DNA from: Planctomycetaceae bacterium
GTDB taxonomy: Bacteria; Planctomycetota; Planctomycetia; Planctomycetales; Planctomycetaceae
DNA: 53,921 nucleotides
Direction: 5' to 3'
NCBI GenBank assembly: GCA_020426325.1
Contig: JAGQQG010000038.1
Location: 1 to 53,921 of the forward strand
A model generated the notes under the pieces. It had not been told where the DNA came from. It made no database searches and saw only the letters and a list, made by a program, of their open reading frames with translations. Of the stretch, positions 27,038 to 34,709 are shown one piece after another. The first letter of the stretch is position 1; every line of letters begins with the position of its first letter. The position numbers and the translations under genes were made by a program.

Positions 27038-27445
27038 ATGCCGATGTTTTATCGCCTGCTCGCCGATTTGATTGTGGTGGTGCACTTCGCGTACGTCCTG
27101 AGCGTGATCCTGGGACTGGTCGCGATTCTGATGGGACGAGTGTTGAAGTGGGACTGGGTGCGGAACCGCTGGTTCCGCGGGTTGCATCTGGCGATGATCC
27201 TGATCGTCGTGCTCGAAGCGTGGATCGGCTTCACCTGTCCACTGACGACATGGGAGAATCAGCTGAGGTCACTCGCCGGTCAATCAACACACAAAGGGGC
27301 CTTCATTGCGGACTATGTGCACGAGTTGTTGTTCATCGACGCCGAGCCCTGGGTCTTCACCCTTTGCTACACGCTGTTTGGTACAGCTGTGATTGCAAGC
27401 CTGTTTTTGGTCCCTCCGCGTTGGCGGAAGTCTCAAACAGTCTGA
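27038..27445 (+). CDS. DUF2784 family membrane protein
   Basis: A 135-residue protein with four predicted membrane helices. It matches the DUF2784 pattern: VVVHFAYVLSVILGL in helix 1, RNRWFRGLHLAMILIVVLEA in helix 2, the signature GFTCPLTTWENQLR, and FTLCYTLFGTAVIASLFLVP near the end. Function is unknown in any organism I can name. The ATG at 27038 gives the usual family length; the frame is open further upstream without support. It is a single gene ending 28 bases before the convergent lysC. Confidence 0.85.
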   Translation: MPMFYRLLADLIVVVHFAYVLSVILGLVAILMGRVLKWDWVRNRWFRGLHLAMILIVVLEAWIGFTCPLTTWENQLRSLAGQSTHKGAFIADYVHELLFIDAEPWVFTLCYTLFGTAVIASLFLVPPRWRKSQTV

Positions 27446-27473
27446 AGGCGATCAATCCCTGCGGTAGAGCTGA

Positions 27474-29258
27474 TCAGCTGCCGAACGCCGAATGCAAACT
27501 GGCAACGGCCTGCTTGCCCTGACCTGCACCGACCACGACTGAAAGTCTCACCTCGCTGGTGTTGATCATCTGGACGTTGACGCCTGCGTCTCCCAGAGCG
27601 CGGAATATCATCTCACCGACACCTGTATGACTGCGAAGACCGATGCCGGTGACCGTGAGTTTGTCGATCTCCCGGTCGAAGGTCAGTTCGGCCCCTTTCC
27701 ACTGAGAGACCACTTCCCGTACCAGGAGCAGGCAGCGCTCGATGTCGGATCGCAGGACGGTGAACGAGACCTCAGCACTCCCCTGACGGCTGACGTTCTG
27801 GACGATCATGTCGACCATGACGTCCCCCTCAGCAACCGCCTCGAACAGGTCGGCACAAACACCGGGAGCATCCGGGATGTGATGAATGCTGATTCGCGAC
27901 TGCGTCTCATCAAGGTCGACATCGTTGACCACAAGTTTTTCCATATTGGCCAGGCTGCCGACCACCTGCGATTCCAGGCTTCCCTCGGCTCCATGCGCTT
28001 GCTTCTGCGCAGACTGGCGGAATCCAATGGATGGTGGCCGGGCGTCTGCCTGATCAAGACCAAAGCCTGTGTGAACCGTCCTCAAGGCCGTGTCAGCATC
28101 ATCACGATTCACAAGAACAGAGATCTTGATGTCACTCGTGGTGATCATCTCAATGTTGACACCTGCATCCGAGAGTGAGCGGAACAACTGTGCGGCCACC
28201 CCGCTGTGCGATCGCATCCCATCCCCGACAGCCGAGAGCTTGGAGACGTTGGTTCCACTTTGCACCGAACCGGCTCCCAGTTCGCGGATTGCCTCGCGAG
28301 CTGCGGTAAGCGTCGCAGCGAGGTCATCTTCAGGAACGGTGAAGGAAACTTCTGCCGTTTCGTCCGTCCCCACGTTCTGTACGACCATGTCAACCGGGAT
28401 CTTGCGATTGGCCAGACGGGAGAAGATGACACTCATGACCCCCGGACGATTCGGCAGATCCGCGAAGGTCACGCGCGCCTCCTGACGAGCGAGCGCCAAC
28501 CCCGTCACGACCGGTGCGTGATCGTCACCATGCGGAGCAATGAGAGTGCCCAAGGCATCCGAGAAAGAAGGTCTCACTCTCAGCGGAACGTCGAACTTCT
28601 TCGCAAACTCGATCGATCGCGAGTGCATCACGCCAGCACCGAGACTCGCCAGTTCCAGCATCTCGTCGTGAGAGATCGTGTTGATCTTCCTCGCCTCAGC
28701 AACAATTCGTGGATCAGTCGTGAAGACGCCTTCCACGTCTGTGTAGATCTGACATTCATCCGCTTTGAGGACGGCTGCAAGTGCAGTGGCAGTCGTGTCA
28801 CTCCCGCCGCGCCCGAGGGTCGTGATGTTGCCTTCGTCATCGACTCCCTGAAAGCCGCAAGCAACGACGATCGCACCATCGGCCAGATGCTTGCGCATAC
28901 GTTCCACAGAGATTTCCCGGATGCGCGCCTTCGAATACTGCGAATCGGTGATGATGCCAATCTGTCCGCCGGTCAGACTGACCGCCTGTTCTCCCAACTC
29001 CTGAATGGCCATCGCCATCAACGCGACAGACTCTTGTTCCCCCGTCGAGAGCAGCATGTCCATCTCACGCCGGGGCGGATCGGCAGTTACTTCCGCAGCG
29101 AGTGTGAGCAGTTCATCCGTCTTCTTGCCCCGCGCGCTGACCACCATCACGACCTGATGTCCGTCACGCTTGGCGGCAACGGCGCGCTGCGCCGCAGCCC
29201 GAATTTTTTCGGCGGTCGCGACACTTGTCCCGCCAAACTTCTGTACGATCAATCCCAC
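27474..29258 (-). CDS. lysC: Aspartate kinase with four ACT domains
   Basis: A 594-residue aspartokinase starting at [18 protein letters not shown], the catalytic region [14 protein letters not shown] and [13 protein letters not shown] occupy about 1-245. Two pairs of ACT domains follow, at about 262-410 and 435-590. Each pair starts with a V-x-F/I-H-x-I-P/L-N-x-P-G element ([26 protein letters not shown]) and continues with [10 protein letters not shown] or [10 protein letters not shown]. Most LysC enzymes have two ACT domains in about 405 residues; the doubled form is known from cyanobacteria. It makes aspartyl phosphate for lysine, threonine and methionine; ACT domains mediate feedback inhibition. 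hom lies 17 kb away. Confidence 0.95.
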   Translation of the reverse strand: MGLIVQKFGGTSVATAEKIRAAAQRAVAAKRDGHQVVMVVSARGKKTDELLTLAAEVTADPPRREMDMLLSTGEQESVALMAMAIQELGEQAVSLTGGQIGIITDSQYSKARIREISVERMRKHLADGAIVVACGFQGVDDEGNITTLGRGGSDTTATALAAVLKADECQIYTDVEGVFTTDPRIVAEARKINTISHDEMLELASLGAGVMHSRSIEFAKKFDVPLRVRPSFSDALGTLIAPHGDDHAPVVTGLALARQEARVTFADLPNRPGVMSVIFSRLANRKIPVDMVVQNVGTDETAEVSFTVPEDDLAATLTAAREAIRELGAGSVQSGTNVSKLSAVGDGMRSHSGVAAQLFRSLSDAGVNIEMITTSDIKISVLVNRDDADTALRTVHTGFGLDQADARPPSIGFRQSAQKQAHGAEGSLESQVVGSLANMEKLVVNDVDLDETQSRISIHHIPDAPGVCADLFEAVAEGDVMVDMIVQNVSRQGSAEVSFTVLRSDIERCLLLVREVVSQWKGAELTFDREIDKLTVTGIGLRSHTGVGEMIFRALGDAGVNVQMINTSEVRLSVVVGAGQGKQAVASLHSAFGS

Positions 29259-29344
29259 GTGAGCAGCCTCGTCCGAGTGAGCAAATGAAATTCAACCCGG
29301 CAGGATATCACAGGGTCCGCGACCTGCAACTCGACACACAAACG

Positions 29345-29380
29345 AACGACACCCGATCCTCACGAGGACCGGGTGTCGTT
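29345..29380 (-). terminator. Terminator-like hairpin after the amidotransferase-like gene
   Basis: A 16-position stem with one mismatch (29345-29360 with 29365-29380) and a 4-base loop lies between the minus-strand amidotransferase-like gene and lysC. On the minus strand it is followed by the T-containing CGTTCGTTTGTG rather than a clean T-run. Confidence 0.6.
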
Positions 29381-29402
29381 GCAATTCATTGAGAGGCCGC
29401 CA

Positions 29403-30206
29403 TTAGGCAACGCGGCGCTCGCTCATTCTGGAAGCAGGAGCTTCTTCGCCAACTCCAGGCATCGTGAGGATCGAAGGCATCGCCTGCGTCTTGCAACCTT
29501 CCATGAAGGCGTCGAAGACCTGCATATCGAGGGCAGAAGCTGACTGATTCTCCGGATGGAACTGCACACCGATGCAGAACCAGTTTTCGTCGATGGATTC
29601 GTACGCTTCGACCACACCATCCGGTGAAGCAGCACCAACTCGGAAGCAGGAGGCAACCTGATCGACGGCCATGTGGTGATCGCTGTTCACGCGAATCTCG
29701 CCGGGACCGTAAATGTGGTCCATCCTGGTTCCAGGGACGATTTCGATCAAATGACGGTTGCAGGACTCGACAGGATCGCGGTGGTGAAGTGGCTTCAGCA
29801 CGTCTTCCGGCACGTGTTGGAAGAGCGTCCCGCCGCAGATCACGTTGAGCGTCTGCATGCCGACTCCGACGGCCAGCGTGGGGATCTTCATTTCGTAGCA
29901 CAGCTTGGCCAGGCGACGATCAAAATCCTCGCGGCGAAGCGGCATCGCCCGGGTGGCGGGATGCCGATCCATCCCCAGTCGAACCGGATCAAGGTCGAGC
30001 TTGCAGCCGGTGAGCACGACGCCATCGAGTGTACTGAGAATCTGACGGAGATCATCGTCCTCTGCAAAGGGAGGCATGATCAAGGGAATGCCGCCAGATG
30101 CGCTGATGCAGTCGTAATAGCCCGAGTTGATCCAGGACAGCGGGATGCTCTCATTGCGCTCGGGACGAAAGTCTGCATTCAGGCCGATGACTGGTTTGGT
30201 GCTCAT
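29403..30206 (-). CDS. Class I amidotransferase-fold (peptidase C26-like), nucleophile missing
   Basis: A 267-residue protein aligned over its length with gamma-glutamyl-GABA hydrolase / PuuD-type C26 proteins: PVIGLNADFRP, a LDGVVLTG segment, TLAVGVGMQTLNVICGGTLF and a C-terminal VQFHPE. In active members the third motif reads G-I-C-R-G-M-Q; here Gly114 replaces the Cys and Val115 the Arg. The QFHPE His and Glu are kept. Hydrolysis by the usual mechanism is therefore not expected. The start at 30206 is chosen because GGAAGGA lies 10 bases upstream; another ATG 6 codons earlier overlaps that site. The 55-residue gene is just upstream. Confidence 0.85.
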   Translation of the reverse strand: MSTKPVIGLNADFRPERNESIPLSWINSGYYDCISASGGIPLIMPPFAEDDDLRQILSTLDGVVLTGCKLDLDPVRLGMDRHPATRAMPLRREDFDRRLAKLCYEMKIPTLAVGVGMQTLNVICGGTLFQHVPEDVLKPLHHRDPVESCNRHLIEIVPGTRMDHIYGPGEIRVNSDHHMAVDQVASCFRVGAASPDGVVEAYESIDENWFCIGVQFHPENQSASALDMQVFDAFMEGCKTQAMPSILTMPGVGEEAPASRMSERRVA

Positions 30207-30239
30207 AACTGATGGTCCTTCCATGGGAAAACGCGCAGC

Positions 30240-30407
30240 TTATTCCACTAGGCTGCTGGGGAGGGAAAACCGCGTCACCAGAGACGTGACGGGGAACGAC
30301 GCGCCCGCGATGGCAGCAACTGCCGGGACGCGAGTGAAGCAGCGAGTCAGTGTGGTGTCTTCGTGGGTCAGACGATTGAAACGGACACAAAACGTCTCGC
30401 GCATCAT
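30240..30407 (-). CDS. Small basic protein, 55 residues
   Basis: A short frame opening MMRETFCVRFNRLTHEDT with a moderately hydrophobic middle (VPAVAAIAGASFPVTSLV). What argues for it is an excellent ribosome-binding site: AAAGGAG ends 8 bases before the first of two ATGs. It ends 33 bases before the amidotransferase-like gene on the same strand, so it probably heads that transcript. No family is recognised. It could be a leader peptide or a small partner protein. Confidence 0.5.
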   Translation of the reverse strand: MMRETFCVRFNRLTHEDTTLTRCFTRVPAVAAIAGASFPVTSLVTRFSLPSSLVE

Positions 30408-30706
30408 TGGGTGAACTCCTTTCACCGATTCTGGAATCCGATCCGTCGGTTCCTGCGATTGCATGACAACAAGTCTGCACTCGCGGGTTGGTGATCACTC
30501 AAAATCCATGAGTTCGTCGATCAACCAAGTGGGCACACTCTATGGCAGTTTCTGCCGATGTAAAGCAATTCGTCGATCTTGTACAACATTGGCCTTGCAA
30601 GCCTGATGTGCCACGACATCTTGTGCGATACACTTGCACAGTACGCAGGATCATGTGGTGCTGGCCCTCAAGGCAGTTTTGCTCACATTCATGGGGAGAG
30701 AGTGCG
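30408..30706. other. Divergent intergenic region
   Basis: This stretch between the minus-strand small gene and plus-strand tsaE must hold promoters for both. I see no convincing gene or clear -35/-10 pair in it. Confidence 0.4.
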
Positions 30707-31183
30707 TTGTCAGCATTACAATTCCAGGCGAAATCAGAGGATGACACCGATCGGCTCGGGCAGGCGGTCGCAGGGATCCTGCGGGCGGGAGATGTCGTCA
30801 CGCTGAATGGAGAATTGGGAGCAGGGAAAACGCGACTTGTCCGGGCAATCGTGACGTCACTCACTGGCGAGAATCAACTCGTCAACAGCCCGACCTTTGT
30901 GCTGATTCAGCAGTACCCGGCTGCGATCCCCATCTATCACATGGATGCGTATCGGTTATCCAACGAAGACGAGTTTCTCGCGTTAGGTGCAGAAGAAATC
31001 CTCGAAGGTGACGGAGTCTGCCTGGTCGAATGGGCCGAACGGATCGCGGGAGTCTTGCCTGCGGATCACCTGCGTATCGACATCATCTCGACAGGAGAGT
31101 ACACACGTCAGTTCCAGCTGACCGGCACCGGCCCGCGATCAAATCAAATGGTCAGTCAGTTTTTCAGACAGCTGAATGACTGA
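30707..31183 (+). CDS. tsaE: tRNA t6A synthesis ATPase TsaE
   Basis: A 158-residue P-loop protein. GELGAGKTRLVRAI is the Walker A region; NSPTFVLIQQYPAAIPIYHMD and CLVEWAERI are the TsaE signatures (S-P-T-F and the V-E-W-x-E motif). It drives turnover of the TsaB-TsaD complex in making t6A37 in tRNA. The start is taken as TTG at 30707, with GGGGAGAG about 8 bases upstream; the frame is open 55 codons further, but that extension is Trp/Cys-rich and lies outside the usual 150-residue family length. Confidence 0.93.
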   Translation: MSALQFQAKSEDDTDRLGQAVAGILRAGDVVTLNGELGAGKTRLVRAIVTSLTGENQLVNSPTFVLIQQYPAAIPIYHMDAYRLSNEDEFLALGAEEILEGDGVCLVEWAERIAGVLPADHLRIDIISTGEYTRQFQLTGTGPRSNQMVSQFFRQLND

Positions 31184-31216
31184 AGCGCATGAGGTCGAGT
31201 CTTTCGCCAGCTTCGG

Positions 31217-31630
31217 TCAATGACCGTGGCTATGGTCAACTGCTTCGGGAGTCTCTTCTTCAAAGTTGCAAAAGGGGCCGCACAAACCTGCGAGTTGGAC
31301 CGAACCGCAGAGCAGTGCGATGACCGCGAGGGCAGTCACGTACACCGTTTTGCCGACAAAGTTCGTGACCGACAGACCTAGAATCGCGTGCCTGCCTGAT
31401 TCCGGAGGAACAATGACACCCCAAGTGATGATCGCCATCAACATGATCAACAGGACACCGATCGCTCCTCCTTTGAGCAAAACCTCTCGCAACTTAACCC
31501 AGTTGACACCCAGCAACCAGAACGCAATCCAAACGAGCAGCGGGGTCAACGGCAGGATGAGCTGAACCAGTTCAGCACCAACGTGCAGCAGTGCTGAGAA
31601 GAGATCTTGCAGTGAGACGAGGAAATCCAT
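31217..31630 (-). CDS. Hypothetical membrane protein with His-rich C-terminus
   Basis: A 137-residue protein with three hydrophobic helices (about 20-45 LVQLILPLTPLLVWIAFWLL, 52-72 and 92-115). The last helix is followed by a Cys-containing GLCGPFCNFEEE and the tail DHSHGH, which could bind metal. I do not recognise the family. It converges on tsaE with a 33-base gap. Upstream lies a 0.5 kb non-coding stretch with repeats. Confidence 0.7.
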   Translation of the reverse strand: MDFLVSLQDLFSALLHVGAELVQLILPLTPLLVWIAFWLLGVNWVKLREVLLKGGAIGVLLIMLMAIITWGVIVPPESGRHAILGLSVTNFVGKTVYVTALAVIALLCGSVQLAGLCGPFCNFEEETPEAVDHSHGH

Positions 31631-31826
31631 GGGAGTCTCGGATGGACGGAGTTTCGGACTTTTTTTCGAATCTACTGTGGCACGAATAGCAGAAAGCCCG
31701 CTCCGCTTCCAGTGATCGAATGCTCTCGAAAGGGTCCGACTGTTTTTTCATGTTGGACATGCTGGCTCTCATGAAGACGAGGCACATGCCGTCCCGCATC
31801 ATGTCCTCTCTGTGCGTAACATGCAT

Positions 31827-31852
31827 GTCATTCCCGCGAAGGTGGGAATCCA
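31827..31852 (+). repeat. REP-like inverted repeat, left arm
   Basis: A 26-base element beginning GTCATTCCCGCGAAGG. It is the reverse complement of 31903-31928 at 25 of 26 positions, and is itself a small imperfect palindrome (ATTCCCGC ... GTGGGAAT). Elements of this sequence type are widespread in Proteobacteria. Confidence 0.85.
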
Positions 31853-31902
31853 TCAAGCGAGGTCTATGGTCTCTCAGGCTCTTTCTGTTCTTACCGACGG
31901 CC

Positions 31903-31928
31903 TGGATTCCCGCCTTCGCGGGAATGAC
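31903..31928 (-). repeat. REP-like inverted repeat, right arm
   Basis: The matching arm, opening TGGATTCCCGCCTTCGCGGG. The arms are 50 bases apart and could fold into a long stem in RNA or single-stranded DNA. Confidence 0.85.
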
Positions 31929-31958
31929 TGCTCGAGAACGGGAATGACTGCTCGAGAA
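31919..31958 (+). repeat. Two exact 20-base tandem copies
   Basis: CGGGAATGACTGCTCGAGAA occurs twice in succession (31919-31938 and 31939-31958). The first copy overlaps the end of the right REP-like arm, suggesting a local duplication of the element's edge. Confidence 0.9.
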
Positions 31959-32125
31959 GAGGATTGCTTCACAGAATCACAATTCCATCTGGTCTGTCAG
32001 CGGTACGGCGTCCGGTTCCTGCGACCCTGATCGTCGATCGGTTGCAGACGGTTTGATCGGGATGTAGCGTGACCTGACTGATCGCCAACAACAGGCGAAG
32101 ATCTTGACGTCGGGGAGATCCGGGG

Positions 32126-32704
32126 ATGAGCGACAGCGAGCTGCCAATGGAGTCGGTACAAATTGTTGCGGAGATCTTGCGGTTGTTTCGGGAGCGGGGT
32201 GACTCGGAGTACGGTGGCGAGTCTATCACGCAGGCGGAGCATGCTTTTCAGGCAGCCGACCTTGCCCTCGAAAACGGTGCGGACAGCACACTCGTCGTTG
32301 CTGCGTTACTGCATGACATCGGACACCTGCTCCATAATCTGCCGGACGATGCCCCGGATCAGGGGGTCGACGATGAGCATGAGGAACTGGGCGGGCGCTG
32401 GTTGGAGAAGCGGTTCGGTCCTGCCGTTACCGAACCGGTTCGACTGCACGTCGCAGCCAAGCGGTACATGTGTGCCAGTGATCCGGAATACTACAATTTG
32501 CTCAGCGAGCCGTCGCGAGTCAGTCTGGCACTTCAAGGGGGGCCAATGAGTGCAGAGGAGGTGGCGGAGTTTGAACGCAATCCGTTCCATGAGGCTGCGG
32601 TCCGCGTGCGTCGTTGGGATGATGAAGCAAAGATTGTCGACAAAGTAACAACACCTCTCGAGGGATTCGTTGAACACATTGAGCGTGCACTTGCCCTCTC
32701 GTGA
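32126..32704 (+). CDS. PhnZ-like HD-domain protein of phosphonate degradation
   Basis: A 192-residue HD-domain protein. The metal ligands of the family are visible: His in TQAEHAFQAAD, LLHDIGHLL, DDEHEELGG, VRLHVAAKRYM and Asp in RWDDEAK. An EYGGE segment near the N-terminus matches the Tyr/Glu lid pair of PhnZ. PhnZ is a mixed-valence diiron oxygenase that cleaves 2-amino-1-hydroxyethylphosphonate to glycine and phosphate; a related group is named for its place in phosphonate operons (TIGR03276). It is first in the set HD protein, FAD oxidase, phnX. No PhnY dioxygenase is in the window, so the substrate source is unclear. Confidence 0.85.
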   Translation: MSDSELPMESVQIVAEILRLFRERGDSEYGGESITQAEHAFQAADLALENGADSTLVVAALLHDIGHLLHNLPDDAPDQGVDDEHEELGGRWLEKRFGPAVTEPVRLHVAAKRYMCASDPEYYNLLSEPSRVSLALQGGPMSAEEVAEFERNPFHEAAVRVRRWDDEAKIVDKVTTPLEGFVEHIERALALS

Positions 32705-32712
32705 GACGACCG

Positions 32713-33849
32713 ATGATCACGCGATCTTCTTCGTATGACGTCGGCATCATCGGGGCAGGGATTGCTGGACTGGCGTTTGCCTGGGCAGCTCTGCGTCGAG
32801 GGCTGCGGGTCGTGGTGCTGGAACGCGACGACCGGTCAGACGGGGCATCGGTCCGCAACTTTGGAATGATCTGGCCGATGGGGCAGCCGCCGGGACCCGG
32901 ATTGAAGACGGCACTCAGGTCACGAGAACTCTGGCTTGAACTGGCAGAAGCTTCGGGCTTGTGGCTGAAGCAGTGTGGATCACTCCATCTGGCTCATCGT
33001 GATGATGAATGGGCCGTCCTGCAGGAGTTCAACACAACTGCTGCTGCCGATGGCTATCAGGTTCAAGTGCTTACTCCTGAAGAAGTGCTCACAAACGCAC
33101 CAGCTGCGAACCCGCAGGAGTTGCGAGGGGGACTCTGGAGTCGGATGGAAATGGGGGTGAATCCTCGAACCGCTCTTGCGAAGTTCGCAAACTGGTTGGC
33201 AGAACAACAGGAGTGCACAATCTGTTTCGGTCAGTCCGTCATCAAGGCCGAGACCGGACGAATCACAACAGAACAGGGGGATGTGATTGATGCAGACCGC
33301 ATCATTATCTGTTCGGGTAGCGACACTCGCACGCTCTTTCCGGAGGTGTTCAATCGGAGTGAACTCCGCCTGTGCAAGTTGCAGATGTTACGCACTCCAC
33401 CTCAGCCGGACGGATGGATACTGGGACCTCATCTCGCGAGTGGACTCACGCTGCGCCATTACCCGGTCTTTCAATCGTGTCTCTCATTTCCTGCACTCAA
33501 AAACCGGATCGCAGAGGAGACGCCGGAACTCGATCGGTACGGGATTCACATTCTCGCTGCACAGAACGATCGAGGCGAAATCATCCTGGGAGACTCCCAC
33601 GAATACGATGCAGCGATCAAACCGGAGGACAAGGCGGAGATTGATGAGTTGATTCTCGGGAAGGCACGCAAGATGATCCGTCTGCCGGACTGGACGATTG
33701 CTCATCGCTGGCACGGCCTCTACGTCAAACATCCGACGCAGCCCGTGCTGGACATCGAGCCGATGGATGGAGTGCGTCTTGTCACCGGCTTTGGTGGAGC
33801 GGGCATGACGCTCGCCCTGGGTTATGCAGACCTCAACTGGAAATCGTGA
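32713..33849 (+). CDS. FAD-dependent oxidoreductase of phosphonate clusters (TIGR03364-like)
   Basis: A 378-residue DAO-fold flavoprotein: YDVGIIGAGIAGLAFAWAA is the dinucleotide-binding motif, VVVLERDDRSDGASVRNFGM the following segment, and VTGFGGAGMTLALGYAD the C-terminal FAD motif. The ASVRNFGMIWPMGQ sequence is typical of the group found beside phosphonate genes, thought to oxidatively deaminate aminoethylphosphonate-type amines, giving phosphonoacetaldehyde. That product is exactly the substrate of the next gene, phnX. An in-frame GTG at 32701 overlaps the previous stop and is an alternative start. One base separates it from phnX. Confidence 0.87.
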   Translation: MITRSSSYDVGIIGAGIAGLAFAWAALRRGLRVVVLERDDRSDGASVRNFGMIWPMGQPPGPGLKTALRSRELWLELAEASGLWLKQCGSLHLAHRDDEWAVLQEFNTTAAADGYQVQVLTPEEVLTNAPAANPQELRGGLWSRMEMGVNPRTALAKFANWLAEQQECTICFGQSVIKAETGRITTEQGDVIDADRIIICSGSDTRTLFPEVFNRSELRLCKLQMLRTPPQPDGWILGPHLASGLTLRHYPVFQSCLSFPALKNRIAEETPELDRYGIHILAAQNDRGEIILGDSHEYDAAIKPEDKAEIDELILGKARKMIRLPDWTIAHRWHGLYVKHPTQPVLDIEPMDGVRLVTGFGGAGMTLALGYADLNWKS

Positions 33850-33850
33850 C

Positions 33851-34681
33851 ATGAGCCAATCCCCACCCCGCTTGCAGGCAGTGGTCTTCGACTGGGCCGG
33901 CACGACCATTGACTTCGGCAGCCTTGCGCCCGCGGGGGTGTTTCGGGAGATCTTCCAGCAGGAAGGGGTCGAGATCACCGTCGCGCAGGCGCGTGAGCCC
34001 ATGGGGCGGGCCAAACGGGAGCACATTCGAGCGATCCTCGACATGCCCGATGTCTCAACCCGGTGGGAGTCGATCCAGGGTGCACAGGCGACAGAGGCTG
34101 ACATCGACCGTATGTACGAACACTTTCTTCCATTGCAACTTCAGGTCCTTTCGAAACACAGCGCCCTGATTCCCGGAGTGGTGGAGACTGTGAGCGATTG
34201 CAGAAAACGGGGCATGAAAATCGGGTCGAGTACAGGGTACACACATGAGCTGATGGAAGTTGTGCTCCCTCTGGCGAAAGCACAGGGATACGAGCCGGAC
34301 TGCGTGCTGTGTGCGGGTGACACGCCCGCAGGACGTCCCAAGCCCTGGATGCTCTTCGAAGCAGCCAAGCGTATGGATGTGTATCCCATGGACACAGTCG
34401 TCAAAGTGGATGACACGCTGGTGGGGATCGAAGCCGGTCACAACGCGGGCTGCTGGACGGTTGCGGTCACGATGTCGGGCAACGAACTCGGGCTCACGGA
34501 GGCACAACTTGCCGAACTCTGCGTCGACGAACGGGTCGCACGGAAAACCGCAATCGAACAGAAGTTCGCATCGGTCCGCCCACACTATCTCATCGAAAGC
34601 GTGGCCGATCTTCCGGAAGTTCTGGAAAACATCGAAGCACGCCTCCGGGCGGGCGAATCACCTCGGGTGATCTGCTCCTGA
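33851..34681 (+). CDS. phnX: Phosphonoacetaldehyde hydrolase
   Basis: A 276-residue HAD-superfamily enzyme. FDWAGTTIDFGSLAPAGVF contains the nucleophile Asp in the D-W-A-G-T motif specific to phosphonatases. MGRAKREHIRAIL holds the Schiff-base lysine of the cap domain. IGSSTGYTHELM, CAGDTPAGRPKPWM and VKVDDTLVGIEAG are the remaining HAD motifs. It splits phosphonoacetaldehyde into acetaldehyde and phosphate. No phnW transaminase is present, so the adjacent FAD enzyme probably supplies the aldehyde (inference). Confidence 0.96.
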   Translation: MSQSPPRLQAVVFDWAGTTIDFGSLAPAGVFREIFQQEGVEITVAQAREPMGRAKREHIRAILDMPDVSTRWESIQGAQATEADIDRMYEHFLPLQLQVLSKHSALIPGVVETVSDCRKRGMKIGSSTGYTHELMEVVLPLAKAQGYEPDCVLCAGDTPAGRPKPWMLFEAAKRMDVYPMDTVVKVDDTLVGIEAGHNAGCWTVAVTMSGNELGLTEAQLAELCVDERVARKTAIEQKFASVRPHYLIESVADLPEVLENIEARLRAGESPRVICS

Positions 34682-34709
34682 ATGACAACTCCTCCGTCGA
34701 ACGCACCTC

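Larger units (their letters stand above)
31631..32125. other. Non-coding region with REP-like repeats
   Basis: A 495-base stretch between divergent genes without a convincing coding frame. It contains a 26-base inverted repeat pair and a 20-base tandem duplication (annotated separately). The part before 32126 must hold the promoter of the phosphonate genes; none is obvious by eye. Confidence 0.6.

Noticed and set aside
28206-29288. A 360-codon open frame on the plus strand opposite lysC
   Set aside because: It mirrors the codon structure of lysC, has no recognisable domain, and lysC matches its family along the whole length.
30542-30706. N-terminal extension of TsaE by 55 codons
   Set aside because: Trp/Cys-rich sequence unlike the family, whereas the TTG at 30707 has a good ribosome site and gives the usual length.
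31827-31958. Short repeats considered as a CRISPR remnant
   Set aside because: Inverted rather than direct arms, and the only direct copies touch with no spacer; no cas genes.
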